Shown: piece by piece, positions 6,495 to 14,611 of the stretch
Numbering within the stretch: the stretch's first letter is position 1
Layout: every line of letters starts with the position of its first letter
Assembly (NCBI GenBank): GCA_031264895.1
Contig: JAISDI010000131.1
Location: forward strand, 1 to 15,519
Reading direction: 5' to 3'
DNA from: Endomicrobium sp.
GTDB lineage: Bacteria; Elusimicrobiota; Endomicrobiia; Endomicrobiales; Endomicrobiaceae
DNA length: 15,519 bases
Translations under genes and position numbers: made by a program
Notes under the pieces: generated by a model
Database searches by the model: none
Told to the model about the DNA's origin: nothing
Seen by the model: only the letters and a program-made list of their open reading frames with translations

Positions 6495-7820
6495 ATGTAC
6501 ACTAAAGAACGGATTATCCAATTAGTAAAAGAGAACGGAGTAAAATTTATAAGATTACAGTTTACCGACATTCTGGGAATGCTTAAAAATGTCGCCATTA
6601 CCGCAAGCCAGCTTGAAAAAGCGTTGAACAATCAGTGCATGTTTGACGGCTCTTCGATTGAGGGGTTCGTAAGAATCGAAGAAAGCGATATGTATCTTCA
6701 TCCGGATCTGGAAACTTTCGTAATATTTCCGTGGAGACCGCAGGACGGAAAAGTCGCAAGGCTTATATGCGACGTTTATATGCCGGACGGAAAACCTTTT
6801 GAAGGATGTCCCAGATATGCGTTAAAAAAAGTATTGAAAGAAGCGTCCGAAATGGGATACACGTTTAACGTAGGCCCCGAATGTGAATTCTTTTTATTTC
6901 TAACGGACGAAAAAGGAAAACCCACGACGATCACGCACGACGATGCCGGATATTTTGATTTAGGCCCCGTAGATTTGGGGGAAAATGCCAGAAGGGACAT
7001 GTGTTTGGCATTGGAAGGTATGGGCTTTGAAATAGAAGCGTCTCATCACGAAGTTGCAAAAGGGCAGCATGAAATCGATTTTAAATATTCCGAAGCTTTA
7101 AAAGCCGCAGACAATATCAATACTTTCAAAATGGTTGTTAAAACTATTGCCCAGAAACACGGGCTTCACGCTACGTTTATGCCAAAACCAATAGCGGGAA
7201 TAAACGGTTCCGGAATGCACACGAATATGTCTTTGTTTAAAGACGGAAAAAACGCTTTTTTTGACGAAAAAGACGATTTACAGCTTTCAAATATAGCTTA
7301 CAATTTTATCGGCGGTCTGATGGAACATATGAAATCTATGACCGTTATAACAAACCCTCTTGTAAATTCTTACAAAAGACTTGTGCCGGGCTACGAAGCG
7401 CCGGTTTATATAGCGTGGTCGTGTAAAAACAGAAGCCCGCTTATAAGAATTCCGGCGTCAAGAGGAAACGGAACAAGAATAGAACTTCGCAGTCCGGATC
7501 CTTCATCAAACCCTTACTTAGCTTTGGCGGCATGTCTTGCGGCGGGGCTTGACGGAATAAAGAAAAAAACAAAACCGCCGGTGCCGGTTGACCAAAACGT
7601 TTTCAAAATGAGCAAAGTCGACAGAACTAAGGCCGGCGTGGAAGATTTACCGGGCGATTTGGAACAGGCTATGATAGATTTCAAAAACAGCGAATTTATG
7701 AAAAACGTTTTCGGAGAACATATTTTTGACCGTTATCTTGAAGCAAAAAGCGAAGAATGGTTTTCATATATAACGCAGGTTCACAGATGGGAAACGGACG
7801 AATATCTTTCGGCTTATTGA
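6495..7820 (+). CDS. glnA: Glutamine synthetase, type I-alpha
   Basis: It condenses ammonia and glutamate to glutamine with ATP; GSI enzymes form cytoplasmic dodecamers. It has 441 residues, usual for the alpha subtype. Signature stretches are MFDGSSIEGF (49-58), GPECEFF with the metal ligands Glu129 and Glu131, HHEVAKGQHEIDF (184-196), NGSGMHTN (237-244), and KRLVPGYEAPVY followed by IPASRGNGTRIE (319-330). The sequence closely resembles Bacillus glutamine synthetase, including Arg60 where the B. subtilis enzyme has the Arg linked to glutamine feedback. The NLYDLP adenylylation site of the beta subtype is missing, so control should be by feedback and expression, not GlnE. The start at 6495 is chosen over an in-frame ATG at 6477 because agggag (6483-6488) is correctly spaced for it. 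It is first in an operon with the ANTAR regulator 18 bases downstream. Confidence 0.96.
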   Translation: MYTKERIIQLVKENGVKFIRLQFTDILGMLKNVAITASQLEKALNNQCMFDGSSIEGFVRIEESDMYLHPDLETFVIFPWRPQDGKVARLICDVYMPDGKPFEGCPRYALKKVLKEASEMGYTFNVGPECEFFLFLTDEKGKPTTITHDDAGYFDLGPVDLGENARRDMCLALEGMGFEIEASHHEVAKGQHEIDFKYSEALKAADNINTFKMVVKTIAQKHGLHATFMPKPIAGINGSGMHTNMSLFKDGKNAFFDEKDDLQLSNIAYNFIGGLMEHMKSMTVITNPLVNSYKRLVPGYEAPVYIAWSCKNRSPLIRIPASRGNGTRIELRSPDPSSNPYLALAACLAAGLDGIKKKTKPPVPVDQNVFKMSKVDRTKAGVEDLPGDLEQAMIDFKNSEFMKNVFGEHIFDRYLEAKSEEWFSYITQVHRWETDEYLSAY

Positions 7821-7838
7821 TAAAACGTAAAATAAAAA

Positions 7839-8429
7839 ATGGACAAGGCGAAGATAATATTTGCAGGCTCGGAAGAGGTCATCAATTCGGTAAAAAAACA
7901 GCTTGAAAGAGCTTTATTTACCGTCATGGGAAGTACGCCGTCCGGAAACGAAGCGCTCAGAAAAGTTACTACTTTTTTTCCGGACATAGTTATCACGGAT
8001 TACAATTTAACGGATATGACCGGCTTAGATTTTGCTAAAATGGTAGAACATTCGCATATATGTCCCGTAATAGTTCTTGCGGATTTGCGCCAAAGCGAAT
8101 ATGTCGAAGACCTCAAACAAAAATCTTTTGACATATTTTGTATCACAAAGCCGGTAAACCCGATGGTGCTCAACCATACCATCTCGCTGATTTTAAGAAT
8201 GACAAGAAGAATGCACGAGTACGAACATCAAGTTGACGAGCTTAAACATAAACTTGAAGACAGAAAGTTAATAGAAAAAGCTAAAGGAATTTTAATGAAA
8301 AAGTTTGAAATGGACGAAGACGGCGCTTATAAAGAAATGCAGAAAAAAGCCATGAACTCGTCAAAACCGATTGCTCAGATAGCAAAAACAATTATAGACA
8401 TGTTTAAATTTATAGAGGAAGAGAAATGA
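7839..8429 (+). CDS. ANTAR-domain response regulator, putative antiterminator (NasT/AmiR/NitR-like)
   Basis: It has 196 residues: a receiver-like domain (about 1-120), a coiled-coil linker (about 124-142) and an RNA-binding ANTAR domain (about 140-192). The ANTAR core LIEKAKGILMKKFEMDEDGAYKEMQ is almost canonical. ANTAR proteins bind paired hexaloop hairpins and prevent terminator formation. In the receiver, Asp54 (VITDYN) and Lys104 (TKP) are kept, but the acidic pair normally after the first strand is replaced by Ala9-Gly10, and the usual Thr/Ser is Ala81. Phosphorylation may therefore be weak or replaced by another signal. No histidine kinase or NasS-like sensor lies in the window. The gene sits between glnA and carA, has no clear Shine-Dalgarno, and overlaps carA by four bases. 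Its likely target is the leader at 684-814. Confidence 0.9.
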   Translation: MDKAKIIFAGSEEVINSVKKQLERALFTVMGSTPSGNEALRKVTTFFPDIVITDYNLTDMTGLDFAKMVEHSHICPVIVLADLRQSEYVEDLKQKSFDIFCITKPVNPMVLNHTISLILRMTRRMHEYEHQVDELKHKLEDRKLIEKAKGILMKKFEMDEDGAYKEMQKKAMNSSKPIAQIAKTIIDMFKFIEEEK

Positions 8430-9565
8430 GAAAAGAAAAAGTTTTACAAAAAAAGTATAAAAAAGCTTATCTGGAACTTTCAAACGGAATTACTCTCGAA
8501 GGAAGCGCGATCGGCGCAAACGTAAGCGTAAGCGGCGAAATGGTTTTTAACACGGGAATGCTCGGCTACAGCGAGGCCATGACAGACCCTTCTTATTTAG
8601 GCCAGATTTTAGTTTTCAGCTTTTGTTTAATAGGAAATTACGGAATCCCTGCTCCTAAAGGCGGGGATTTTTTTATGTCTAAAGGCCACGAAAGCGACTC
8701 GATCAAAACGCAGGCAATAATAGTCTCGGACATTTACGACGGCTGTTATCATCACGACGGCGGAATATCGCTTGAAGAGTGGATGATTGCAAACAATGTC
8801 CCCGGAATAGCCGGAATAGACACAAGATACCTTGTGCAGATGATAAGAGAAGCAGGAAACCTTTTCGGGAGAATCGTTCCCGAAGGCGCAAAAAAAGAAA
8901 AAATCGACAGGTTCGAATTTTTGAAAAATTTCAATAATGACGAATATGTCGACCCGTCAAAATATAATTTAATGCCGTCCGTATCGACAAAAGAAATCAA
9001 AAGATTCGGAAACGGATCAAAAAAAGTCGCGCTGATAGACTGCGGCGCAAAATTCAATATAGCGAGAATGCTTGTCGAAAGAAACTGTGAAGTTATGCTT
9101 CTTCCGTGGGATACGGATTTTTCGGCGCTTGACGTCGACGGCTGGCTTATAAGCAACGGCCCGGGCGATCCGCAAAATACGGGCGACTTGGTTGAAAGAG
9201 TGAGAAAAGACGTATTGGGTTCTGGCAAGCCGGTTTTAGGTATATGTCTCGGCCATCAAATTTTATCGCTTGCTTCCGGCGCAAAAACAAGAAGACTGCC
9301 GCACGGCCACAGAAGCCACAACCAGCCGGTTTTTTCTCTTCCGGACAAACACGCTTATATGTCAAGCCAAAACCACAGATATGCGGTAGAAAAAAAGACG
9401 ATACAAGAAGGCTGGGAACTATGGTTCGTCAATGCCAATGACGATTCGGTAGAAGGCCTAAGACATAAAACAAAACCGTACATGTCCGTACAATTCCACC
9501 CCGAAGCCTCCAGCGGCCCCAACGACACAAGCTGGATAATGGATAAATTTGTCTCGATTTTATAA
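8426..9565 (+). CDS. carA: Carbamoyl phosphate synthetase small (glutaminase) subunit
   Basis: It releases ammonia from glutamine and channels it to CarB for carbamoyl phosphate, the precursor of pyrimidines and arginine. It has 379 residues, the normal length. The N-terminal CarA domain has GEMVFNTGMLGYSEAMTDPSY (about 37-57) and GIAGIDTR (127-134). The class I amidotransferase domain has SNGPGDP (243-249), nucleophile Cys274 in GICLGHQ, the GHRSHNQPV loop (294-302), and His358/Glu360 in QFHPEAS. All catalytic residues are present. The start overlaps the ANTAR gene's stop by four bases, tying its expression to nitrogen control. No carB follows; the next gene is a transport lipoprotein on its own promoter, so the large subunit must be encoded elsewhere. 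Confidence 0.95.
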   Translation: MRKEKVLQKKYKKAYLELSNGITLEGSAIGANVSVSGEMVFNTGMLGYSEAMTDPSYLGQILVFSFCLIGNYGIPAPKGGDFFMSKGHESDSIKTQAIIVSDIYDGCYHHDGGISLEEWMIANNVPGIAGIDTRYLVQMIREAGNLFGRIVPEGAKKEKIDRFEFLKNFNNDEYVDPSKYNLMPSVSTKEIKRFGNGSKKVALIDCGAKFNIARMLVERNCEVMLLPWDTDFSALDVDGWLISNGPGDPQNTGDLVERVRKDVLGSGKPVLGICLGHQILSLASGAKTRRLPHGHRSHNQPVFSLPDKHAYMSSQNHRYAVEKKTIQEGWELWFVNANDDSVEGLRHKTKPYMSVQFHPEASSGPNDTSWIMDKFVSIL

Positions 9566-9594
9566 ATACACTAAAAACAACAAAAATTCCCCGC

Positions 9595-9636
9595 CAGCGC
9601 TTTGCGAAATACCTTGTCATGTTGCGCAATGCGCAT
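9595..9636. repeat. Fragment of intergenic repeat and small hairpin after carA
   Basis: The segment agcgctttgcgaaatacc recurs almost unchanged at 14962-14979 beside repeat copy C. A short hairpin follows (TGCGC 9623-9627 with GCGCA 9631-9635). It has no proper T-tract, so I would not call it a firm terminator, but none better is visible after carA. Confidence 0.35.
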
Positions 9637-9661
9637 ATCTTGCTTTTATCTTTTGTGTGTG

Positions 9662-9690
9662 TTGACTGGTATTTTCAAATTTGGTAAACT
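9662..9690 (+). promoter_or_regulatory. Sigma-70-type promoter of the sugar-importer operon
   Basis: TTGACT (9662-9667) and TAAACT (9685-9690) with a 17-base spacer; TGG directly before the -10 resembles an extended -10. The start would be near 9697, about 46 bases before the first gene. A TTCCA-N7-TGGAA dyad (9693-9709) covers the predicted start and may be an operator. Confidence 0.65.
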
Positions 9691-9742
9691 CTTTCCATTC
9701 TTGTTGGAATAATAATCAAAATAAATCTCCGGAGGGAAGTTA

Positions 9743-11050
9743 ATGTCAAAACTTAAAATGCTTGTCTTAATGCAGGTTTTTTTCGCATTTACCTTTGTTT
9801 TATTTACGGGCTGCAACAAAGAATCAAAACAATCCAAAGCGGACGTTGTAATATGGCACTGGATGACGGACAGGCAGGAAGCGTTTGAATCATTGGCTCA
9901 ACAATATTATAAAGAAACCGGAGTAAAAGTATCTTTTGAAACATATGCGCCTACGGACGTTTATAAAAATAAAATTTCAGCGGCTGCAACTGCAGATCTC
10001 TTGCCTGACGTATTCAATCCTATAGCGGATAAAAAAGAAACGGCCTCATATATCAATGCGGGTTTTATCGCAAATCTTACCGAAGAAATGGAAAAAGACG
10101 GCTGGAAAGATTCTTTTTTCACCAAAGCTTTAACGCAAAACACTTTTGAAGCGGGAAACGAATGGGGCGTCAACCCTGGCATATATGCCGTTCCTCTTGA
10201 TGTCAATTCGCTGATGGTATACTATAATAAAGATTTATTTTCGCAGGTCGGTTTAGACCCTGAAAATCCCCCGAAAACGTGGCCTGAATTTATAGAGGCC
10301 GGCAAAGTTTTAAGAGCCGCAAACATACAGCCTTTTACCAGCGGTTTCGGCGAAGGATGGCTGATAGGTGCATTTGCGCAGTCTTACCAGTGGAACCTTT
10401 TCGGCAAAGATGGAGTTTTGGACGCAATCGAAGGCAAGATCCCTTATACTGATGCAAGATGGGTAAAAATATTCGAACTTTTTGCAGAAATGAGAGACAA
10501 TAAACTTTTTGCTTCCGGAATAGTCACAATGGTCAATAAAGACGCAGAGAGAAGTTTTGCCACAGGCAAAGCCGCGATGGCTTTCAACGGTTCGTGGGGA
10601 GTAAATGTTTATCATTCGATGGCGCCAAACCTTAACTACGGCGTTATGCCTCCTCCGGCTCTTACGGAGGAACAAGGCGCAAAATATCCGCTGCTGATGT
10701 TTGGCGGAGAAGGTTCTTCTTTATTTGTAAACGACAAATCGCCCAACAAACAAAAAGCTATAGATTTCTTAAAGTGGATGACGCAGATAGACCCGCAGGT
10801 ATATCTTGCAAAAGAAACTTTAAACATACCTTCAAATAAAAATGCCGCGGGCGATCTTCCGCCCGTTTTAAAAGTTTTTTCAGAAAATATCGTAAACACT
10901 TTTGAATCTCTGCCTAAAATAGAAAGCTGGCAGGTAACCAATTTCATAAATATTAATTTGCAGTCCGTCATTATAGGCGAAAGAACGCCTGCACAGGCGG
11001 CAAAAGAAGTTCAAGGCGAAAAAGAAAGACAGGCAAAGGCAGATAAATGA
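9743..11050 (+). CDS. ABC importer solute-binding lipoprotein (sugar type, CUT1 family)
   Basis: This is an extracytoplasmic binding protein that should deliver a sugar or oligosaccharide to the permeases encoded next. It has 435 residues. A positively charged start and hydrophobic stretch (about 6-21) lead to a lipobox, LFTGC, with Cys24 as the lipidated residue. The mature part has the family-1 solute-binding pattern: VVIWHWM near the start, then SLMVYYNKDLFSQVGLDPENPPKTWPEFIEAGKVL, and ATGKAAMAFNGSWGV toward the C-terminal half. The start at 9743 has a strong ribosome binding site (ggagg) about eight bases upstream. The stop overlaps the next start by four bases. The substrate cannot be read from the sequence; the adjacent HAD phosphatase fits a carbohydrate. 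Confidence 0.9.
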   Translation: MSKLKMLVLMQVFFAFTFVLFTGCNKESKQSKADVVIWHWMTDRQEAFESLAQQYYKETGVKVSFETYAPTDVYKNKISAAATADLLPDVFNPIADKKETASYINAGFIANLTEEMEKDGWKDSFFTKALTQNTFEAGNEWGVNPGIYAVPLDVNSLMVYYNKDLFSQVGLDPENPPKTWPEFIEAGKVLRAANIQPFTSGFGEGWLIGAFAQSYQWNLFGKDGVLDAIEGKIPYTDARWVKIFELFAEMRDNKLFASGIVTMVNKDAERSFATGKAAMAFNGSWGVNVYHSMAPNLNYGVMPPPALTEEQGAKYPLLMFGGEGSSLFVNDKSPNKQKAIDFLKWMTQIDPQVYLAKETLNIPSNKNAAGDLPPVLKVFSENIVNTFESLPKIESWQVTNFININLQSVIIGERTPAQAAKEVQGEKERQAKADK

Positions 11051-11937
11051 AAATAACCCCAAAGGAAAAGCTCAGCAATTTTTGCTTTATAGTTCCGGCT
11101 TTAGTTTTGTTCTTGGTGTTTAGCCTTTACCCTATACTGAGAACATTCCAGTTAAGCGTTTTTCAGTGGAACGGAATAGACAAAGATATGATTTTTGTCG
11201 GCTTGGCGCAGTATAAACATATATTGTTTAATAATCCGGCTTTCTGGAAGTCAATGTGGAATGCGGGATATGTGACCATACTTTCGCTTACTCTCCAAAA
11301 CGGTCTTGCCTTGCTTTTGGCCTTGCTTGTCAGCAGAAATATCAGAGGAGAAAACGTCTACAGAACCATATTTTTTCTTCCGCCGGTTTTATCCGGAGTT
11401 GTCGTAGGTTTGATATGGAAATTTGTTTTTGACGGAAATTTCGGGGTTTTAAATCATTTTCTGGGCAATATCGGGCTTTCGCAGTTTCAGGATTTTGCGT
11501 GGCTTTCCGAAATAAAAACGGCTCTTTCATCTGTGGCCGTAGTGCATATGTGGAAAGGGTTCGGCTACGGTTTTATCATTTTGCTTGCGGGATTACAAAC
11601 AATACCTATAGAATTATACGAAGCCGCCGAAGTTGACGGCGCGGACGCATGGCAGCAGTTCAAAAATATCACATTCCCTTTATTAATTCCTATTTTCACT
11701 ATAGTGTCAATACTTACGATTTTGGGTTCGATGCAGATTTTCGATCTGATATATTCAATGACGAGGGGCGGCCCTGCAGGCCATACGCATGTTCCTATAA
11801 CAAAAATTTATGAATACATGAGCAACGGCGAATTCGGTTATTCTACAGCTATGGCGGTAATATTCGGCGGCGTGCTTCTCGTGGTGTCTTTTGCGCAGAT
11901 ATACGCTTCAAAAAGATTTAACTATAACAATAAATAA
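11047..11937 (+). CDS. ABC sugar transporter permease (MalF/UgpA-like)
   Basis: This is an inner-membrane permease of 296 residues with about six membrane segments (near 12-32, 74-96, 106-126, 160-182, 207-230 and 266-286). The cytoplasmic EAA loop that docks the ATPase is EAAEVDGADAWQQFKNITFP (192-211), a good match to the CUT1 family. It pairs with the next gene as a heterodimeric pore. No ATPase gene is present in the operon, so the pair probably shares an MsmK/MalK-type ATPase encoded elsewhere. The start overlaps the lipoprotein stop by four bases. Confidence 0.92.
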   Translation: MKITPKEKLSNFCFIVPALVLFLVFSLYPILRTFQLSVFQWNGIDKDMIFVGLAQYKHILFNNPAFWKSMWNAGYVTILSLTLQNGLALLLALLVSRNIRGENVYRTIFFLPPVLSGVVVGLIWKFVFDGNFGVLNHFLGNIGLSQFQDFAWLSEIKTALSSVAVVHMWKGFGYGFIILLAGLQTIPIELYEAAEVDGADAWQQFKNITFPLLIPIFTIVSILTILGSMQIFDLIYSMTRGGPAGHTHVPITKIYEYMSNGEFGYSTAMAVIFGGVLLVVSFAQIYASKRFNYNNK

Positions 11938-11945
11938 AGGATAAT

Positions 11946-12785
11946 ATGAATATTTATAAGACCAAAAAAACGATCGTAGACACCGTAACGCATATAATTT
12001 TAATAGCTGTTTCCGCTACGTGCCTTTTTCCCGTATTCTGGATGCTTTCGTCTTCACTTAAAACCCAAGATCAAATATTTTCAAAAATGACTCTTCTTCC
12101 GGAAACGTGGAATTGGTCAAATTACGTAACTGCGTTTATCAAAGCCGATTTCGGACAATATTTTTTAAACAGCGTATTTTACACCGTAGTCGGCGTATTT
12201 TTTGTAGTTTTCATATCTTCGCTTGCGGCTTACGCTTTTGCAAGGCTGGATTTTTTCGGTAAAAACATATTTTTTTATATGCTCATAGCCACTCTTTTAA
12301 TACCTATCCCGGGCGTTTTTGTTCCTTTATATTTATTGTTAAAAAGTTTGGGACTGCTAGATTCAAGATTAGGCTTGCTTTTATGTTATATCAGCAACGG
12401 ACTGGCTTTTGCAATATTTTTGCTGAAAGGATTCTTTGACGACTTGCCAAAAGAAATAGAAGAAGCCGCTTTAATTGACGGCTGTTCGCGTTTTGGAATA
12501 TATTGGAGAATCGCCCTGCCTTTAGCTAAACCGGCTCTTGCCACCATAGTTATCATGAACTCTCTTACTATATGGAACGAATTCTTACTTGCATTGGTAG
12601 TTTTGCAGGATAAAGCCAAGATGCCCATACAAAGAGGTTTAATGGTTTTTCAAGGAACTTTTATAACGGACTATCCTCTTCTTATGGCAGGCCTCACGAT
12701 AGCTACAATACCTATAGTAATAGTGTATCTGCTTATGCAAAAGCATATAGTTAAAGGAATTGCTGCCGGCGCTTTAAAAGGATAA
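11946..12785 (+). CDS. ABC sugar transporter permease (MalG/UgpE-like)
   Basis: This is the second permease, 279 residues, also with about six membrane segments (near 14-36, 76-98, 108-130, 143-161, 196-216 and 246-264). The EAA loop is EEAALIDGCSRFGIYWRIALP (172-192). The C-terminal ending QKHIVKGIAAGALKG is the usual ending of MalG-type CUT1 permeases. It starts eight bases after the previous stop, with aagg as a weak ribosome binding site. The HAD phosphatase gene follows two bases after its stop. Confidence 0.92.
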   Translation: MNIYKTKKTIVDTVTHIILIAVSATCLFPVFWMLSSSLKTQDQIFSKMTLLPETWNWSNYVTAFIKADFGQYFLNSVFYTVVGVFFVVFISSLAAYAFARLDFFGKNIFFYMLIATLLIPIPGVFVPLYLLLKSLGLLDSRLGLLLCYISNGLAFAIFLLKGFFDDLPKEIEEAALIDGCSRFGIYWRIALPLAKPALATIVIMNSLTIWNEFLLALVVLQDKAKMPIQRGLMVFQGTFITDYPLLMAGLTIATIPIVIVYLLMQKHIVKGIAAGALKG

Positions 12786-12787
12786 AG

Positions 12788-13399
12788 ATGTCAATAGACG
12801 TTGTAATTTTTGATATGGGAAAAGTCATATTCGATTATGACCTGCTTAAATTTGTTTCGGCGTTTTCAAAAAAAGCTTCAAAAAAAGGCGAAGATATAAA
12901 AAAACTTATTTTTGAATACGGAGATTGGGCGGTATCCCTCGAAACCGGAAAAATAAGTCCGCGCGAATTTTACGAAAGTCTTGCGCAATCTACGGGATAC
13001 GGCGGCAGTTATAATGAATTTTCGACAATCTGGAACGACAACTTTACGCCGATACCCAACACCATCGAAATACTTGCCAAAATCGCAAAAAAATACAGAC
13101 TTGCGATGTTATCAAACACCAATGAACTCCATTTTGAATATCTTAAATCAATGTATCCTCAGATTTTTCTTTTATTTTCGGACTTGCACCTGTCATATCT
13201 CATGCGCGCAAGAAAACCCGAAAATCAAATTTATGAAGAAGTTATAAAATATTACGGCGTTCCGGCGCAAAACTTGTTTTTTACGGACGATATGCAGATA
13301 AACGTTGACGGCGCGCAAAAATGCGGCATTAAAGCATACCGTTTTATGACGCCCGCAAATCTCGCGGCTGACTTAAAAAAGGAAAATATAGAAATATGA
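12788..13399 (+). CDS. HAD-superfamily hydrolase, subfamily IA (YihX-like phosphatase)
   Basis: This is a small haloacid-dehalogenase-type phosphatase of 203 residues. Motif I is FDMGKV with nucleophile Asp9; Gly11 stands where many family members have the second Asp. From memory, YihX-type sugar phosphatases (DLGNV) share this substitution, so it is not necessarily a defect. Motif II is LSNTNELHF (Ser109), motif III RKPENQIYEEVI (Lys143), and motif IV FFTDDMQINVDGA (Asp167, Asp168). The cap is alpha-helical. Immediate linkage to a sugar importer suggests it acts on a phosphosugar, for example releasing the free sugar. That is inference, because HAD substrates are hard to predict. The stop overlaps the next start by four bases. 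Confidence 0.85.
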   Translation: MSIDVVIFDMGKVIFDYDLLKFVSAFSKKASKKGEDIKKLIFEYGDWAVSLETGKISPREFYESLAQSTGYGGSYNEFSTIWNDNFTPIPNTIEILAKIAKKYRLAMLSNTNELHFEYLKSMYPQIFLLFSDLHLSYLMRARKPENQIYEEVIKYYGVPAQNLFFTDDMQINVDGAQKCGIKAYRFMTPANLAADLKKENIEI

Positions 13400-13818
13400 T
13401 AGATTTCGGCGTGAGCGCGTCAAAACAAAAAGAGCTTGAAACAAAATTTAAGAAACTTGAAATAAATGAAATCGATATTGAGGAAAAATTTGTAAAATCT
13501 CCGGGAAAAGGCGGTCAAAACGTCAATAAAGTTGCGACTGCGGTTTTTTTAAAGCATATTCCCACAGGCATTGAAGTCAAATATCACAGGGAAAGAACAC
13601 AGCTTTTAAACAGATTTTTGGCAAGGCGTCTTCTGGCAGAAAAAATCGAAGAACGCATTATGGGGATAAAGTCGGCAAAACAAAAAGAAATAGAAAAAAT
13701 AAGAAGACAAAAACGCAAACGTTCCAAAAGAGCAAAGGAAAAAATTCTCGAAGGAAAAAAGTTCACGTCTCAAAAAAAGCTGTCAAGAGAAAAAATAAAT
13801 TATAACACGGAACTCTGA
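13396..13818 (+). CDS. Release-factor-like peptidyl-tRNA hydrolase (GGQ domain)
   Basis: This small protein has 140 residues and the catalytic domain of class I release factors only, with no stop-codon recognition domains. The GGQ motif is at 39-41 in SPGKGGQNVNKVATAV. Next comes LKHIPTGIEVKYHRERTQLLNRFLARRLL, which is closer to the RF2-like/MTRFR-type branch than to E. coli ArfB. The tail from about 98 to 125 is very basic (RRQKRKRSKRAK), as in rescue factors that place this tail in the ribosomal mRNA channel. The likely role is freeing stalled ribosomes without a stop codon. It overlaps the HAD gene by four bases and sits three bases before radC. Confidence 0.85.
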   Translation: MIDFGVSASKQKELETKFKKLEINEIDIEEKFVKSPGKGGQNVNKVATAVFLKHIPTGIEVKYHRERTQLLNRFLARRLLAEKIEERIMGIKSAKQKEIEKIRRQKRKRSKRAKEKILEGKKFTSQKKLSREKINYNTEL

Positions 13819-13821
13819 CAA

Positions 13822-14511
13822 ATGGACACGGACAAATCCCAGCCTCACTATTTTGGGCACAGAAGCCGCATGAAAGACAAATTTCTGGTTTCCGGCTTTG
13901 ACGGTTTTGCGGACTATGAAATTCTCGAATTCGCGCTGTTTTTTGCTATTAAAAGAACAGACACAAAACCGCTTGCAAAAGAGCTTATACAAAAATTCGG
14001 AAGCGTAAAACAGGTTTTAGACGCCGATATTGAGGATTTATTGAACGTTCCCCAATTGGAAAAACATGCCGCAGTCTTTTTGGTTTTTCTGAGAGAAATG
14101 GCGAAATATTATTCATACCTGGACATAAAATCGTCAAAATCATTAAGCTCTCCCGATGCCGTGGTAGATTATCTTATAACCATATTAAGCGGCGAAAAAA
14201 TAGAAAAATTTTACGCTGTTCTGCTTGACAGCGGCAATAAAGTAATAGAATGCAAAGAAATGGAAAGCGGTACGGTAAACAAATCCGTAATTATGCCCAG
14301 AAAAGTCGCGGAAGCGGCATTAAGCAATAAAGCTTCCGCAGTAATAATAGCCCACAATCACCCCGGCGGAACTTTAAAGCCCAGCCAAAGCGACATAAGC
14401 GCGACCGCCGCCGTAAAATCGGCGTTAAAAACGCTTGATATTGCCGTACTGGATCATATAATCGTTTCCGGAAATAAATATTTCAGTTTTAAACAATACA
14501 ATTTATTGTAG
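13822..14511 (+). CDS. radC: RadC-family protein (JAB1/MPN metalloprotease-fold domain)
   Basis: It has 229 residues, the usual RadC length. The N-terminal part (about 30-100) is a helix-hairpin-helix-like region with FGSVKQVLDADIEDLLNVPQL. The C-terminal part (about 110-229) is the JAB1/MPN domain with the metal-binding motif HNHPGGTLKPSQSD (178-191), preceded by ESGTVNKSVIMPRKVAEAAL. All metal ligands look intact. RadC was named for DNA repair, but its real function is unsettled and the name is a family label. It is the last gene of the operon. No T-tract hairpin is visible immediately after its stop. Confidence 0.92.
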   Translation: MDTDKSQPHYFGHRSRMKDKFLVSGFDGFADYEILEFALFFAIKRTDTKPLAKELIQKFGSVKQVLDADIEDLLNVPQLEKHAAVFLVFLREMAKYYSYLDIKSSKSLSSPDAVVDYLITILSGEKIEKFYAVLLDSGNKVIECKEMESGTVNKSVIMPRKVAEAALSNKASAVIIAHNHPGGTLKPSQSDISATAAVKSALKTLDIAVLDHIIVSGNKYFSFKQYNLL

Positions 14512-14611
14512 CCCGCCGCCGATTCATTCCCGCCCCGCCTTCAGCGCTTCAAGCCTGTTGTTGTCTATTGTCTCTGCTAAGTAAGATTGCAGTCACGACA
14601 AAAGCATTAAA

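Noticed and set aside
6495..7820. Adenylylation control of glutamine synthetase
   Set aside because: The NLYDLP tyrosine site of beta-type enzymes is absent; the region around residues 366-388 reads differently.
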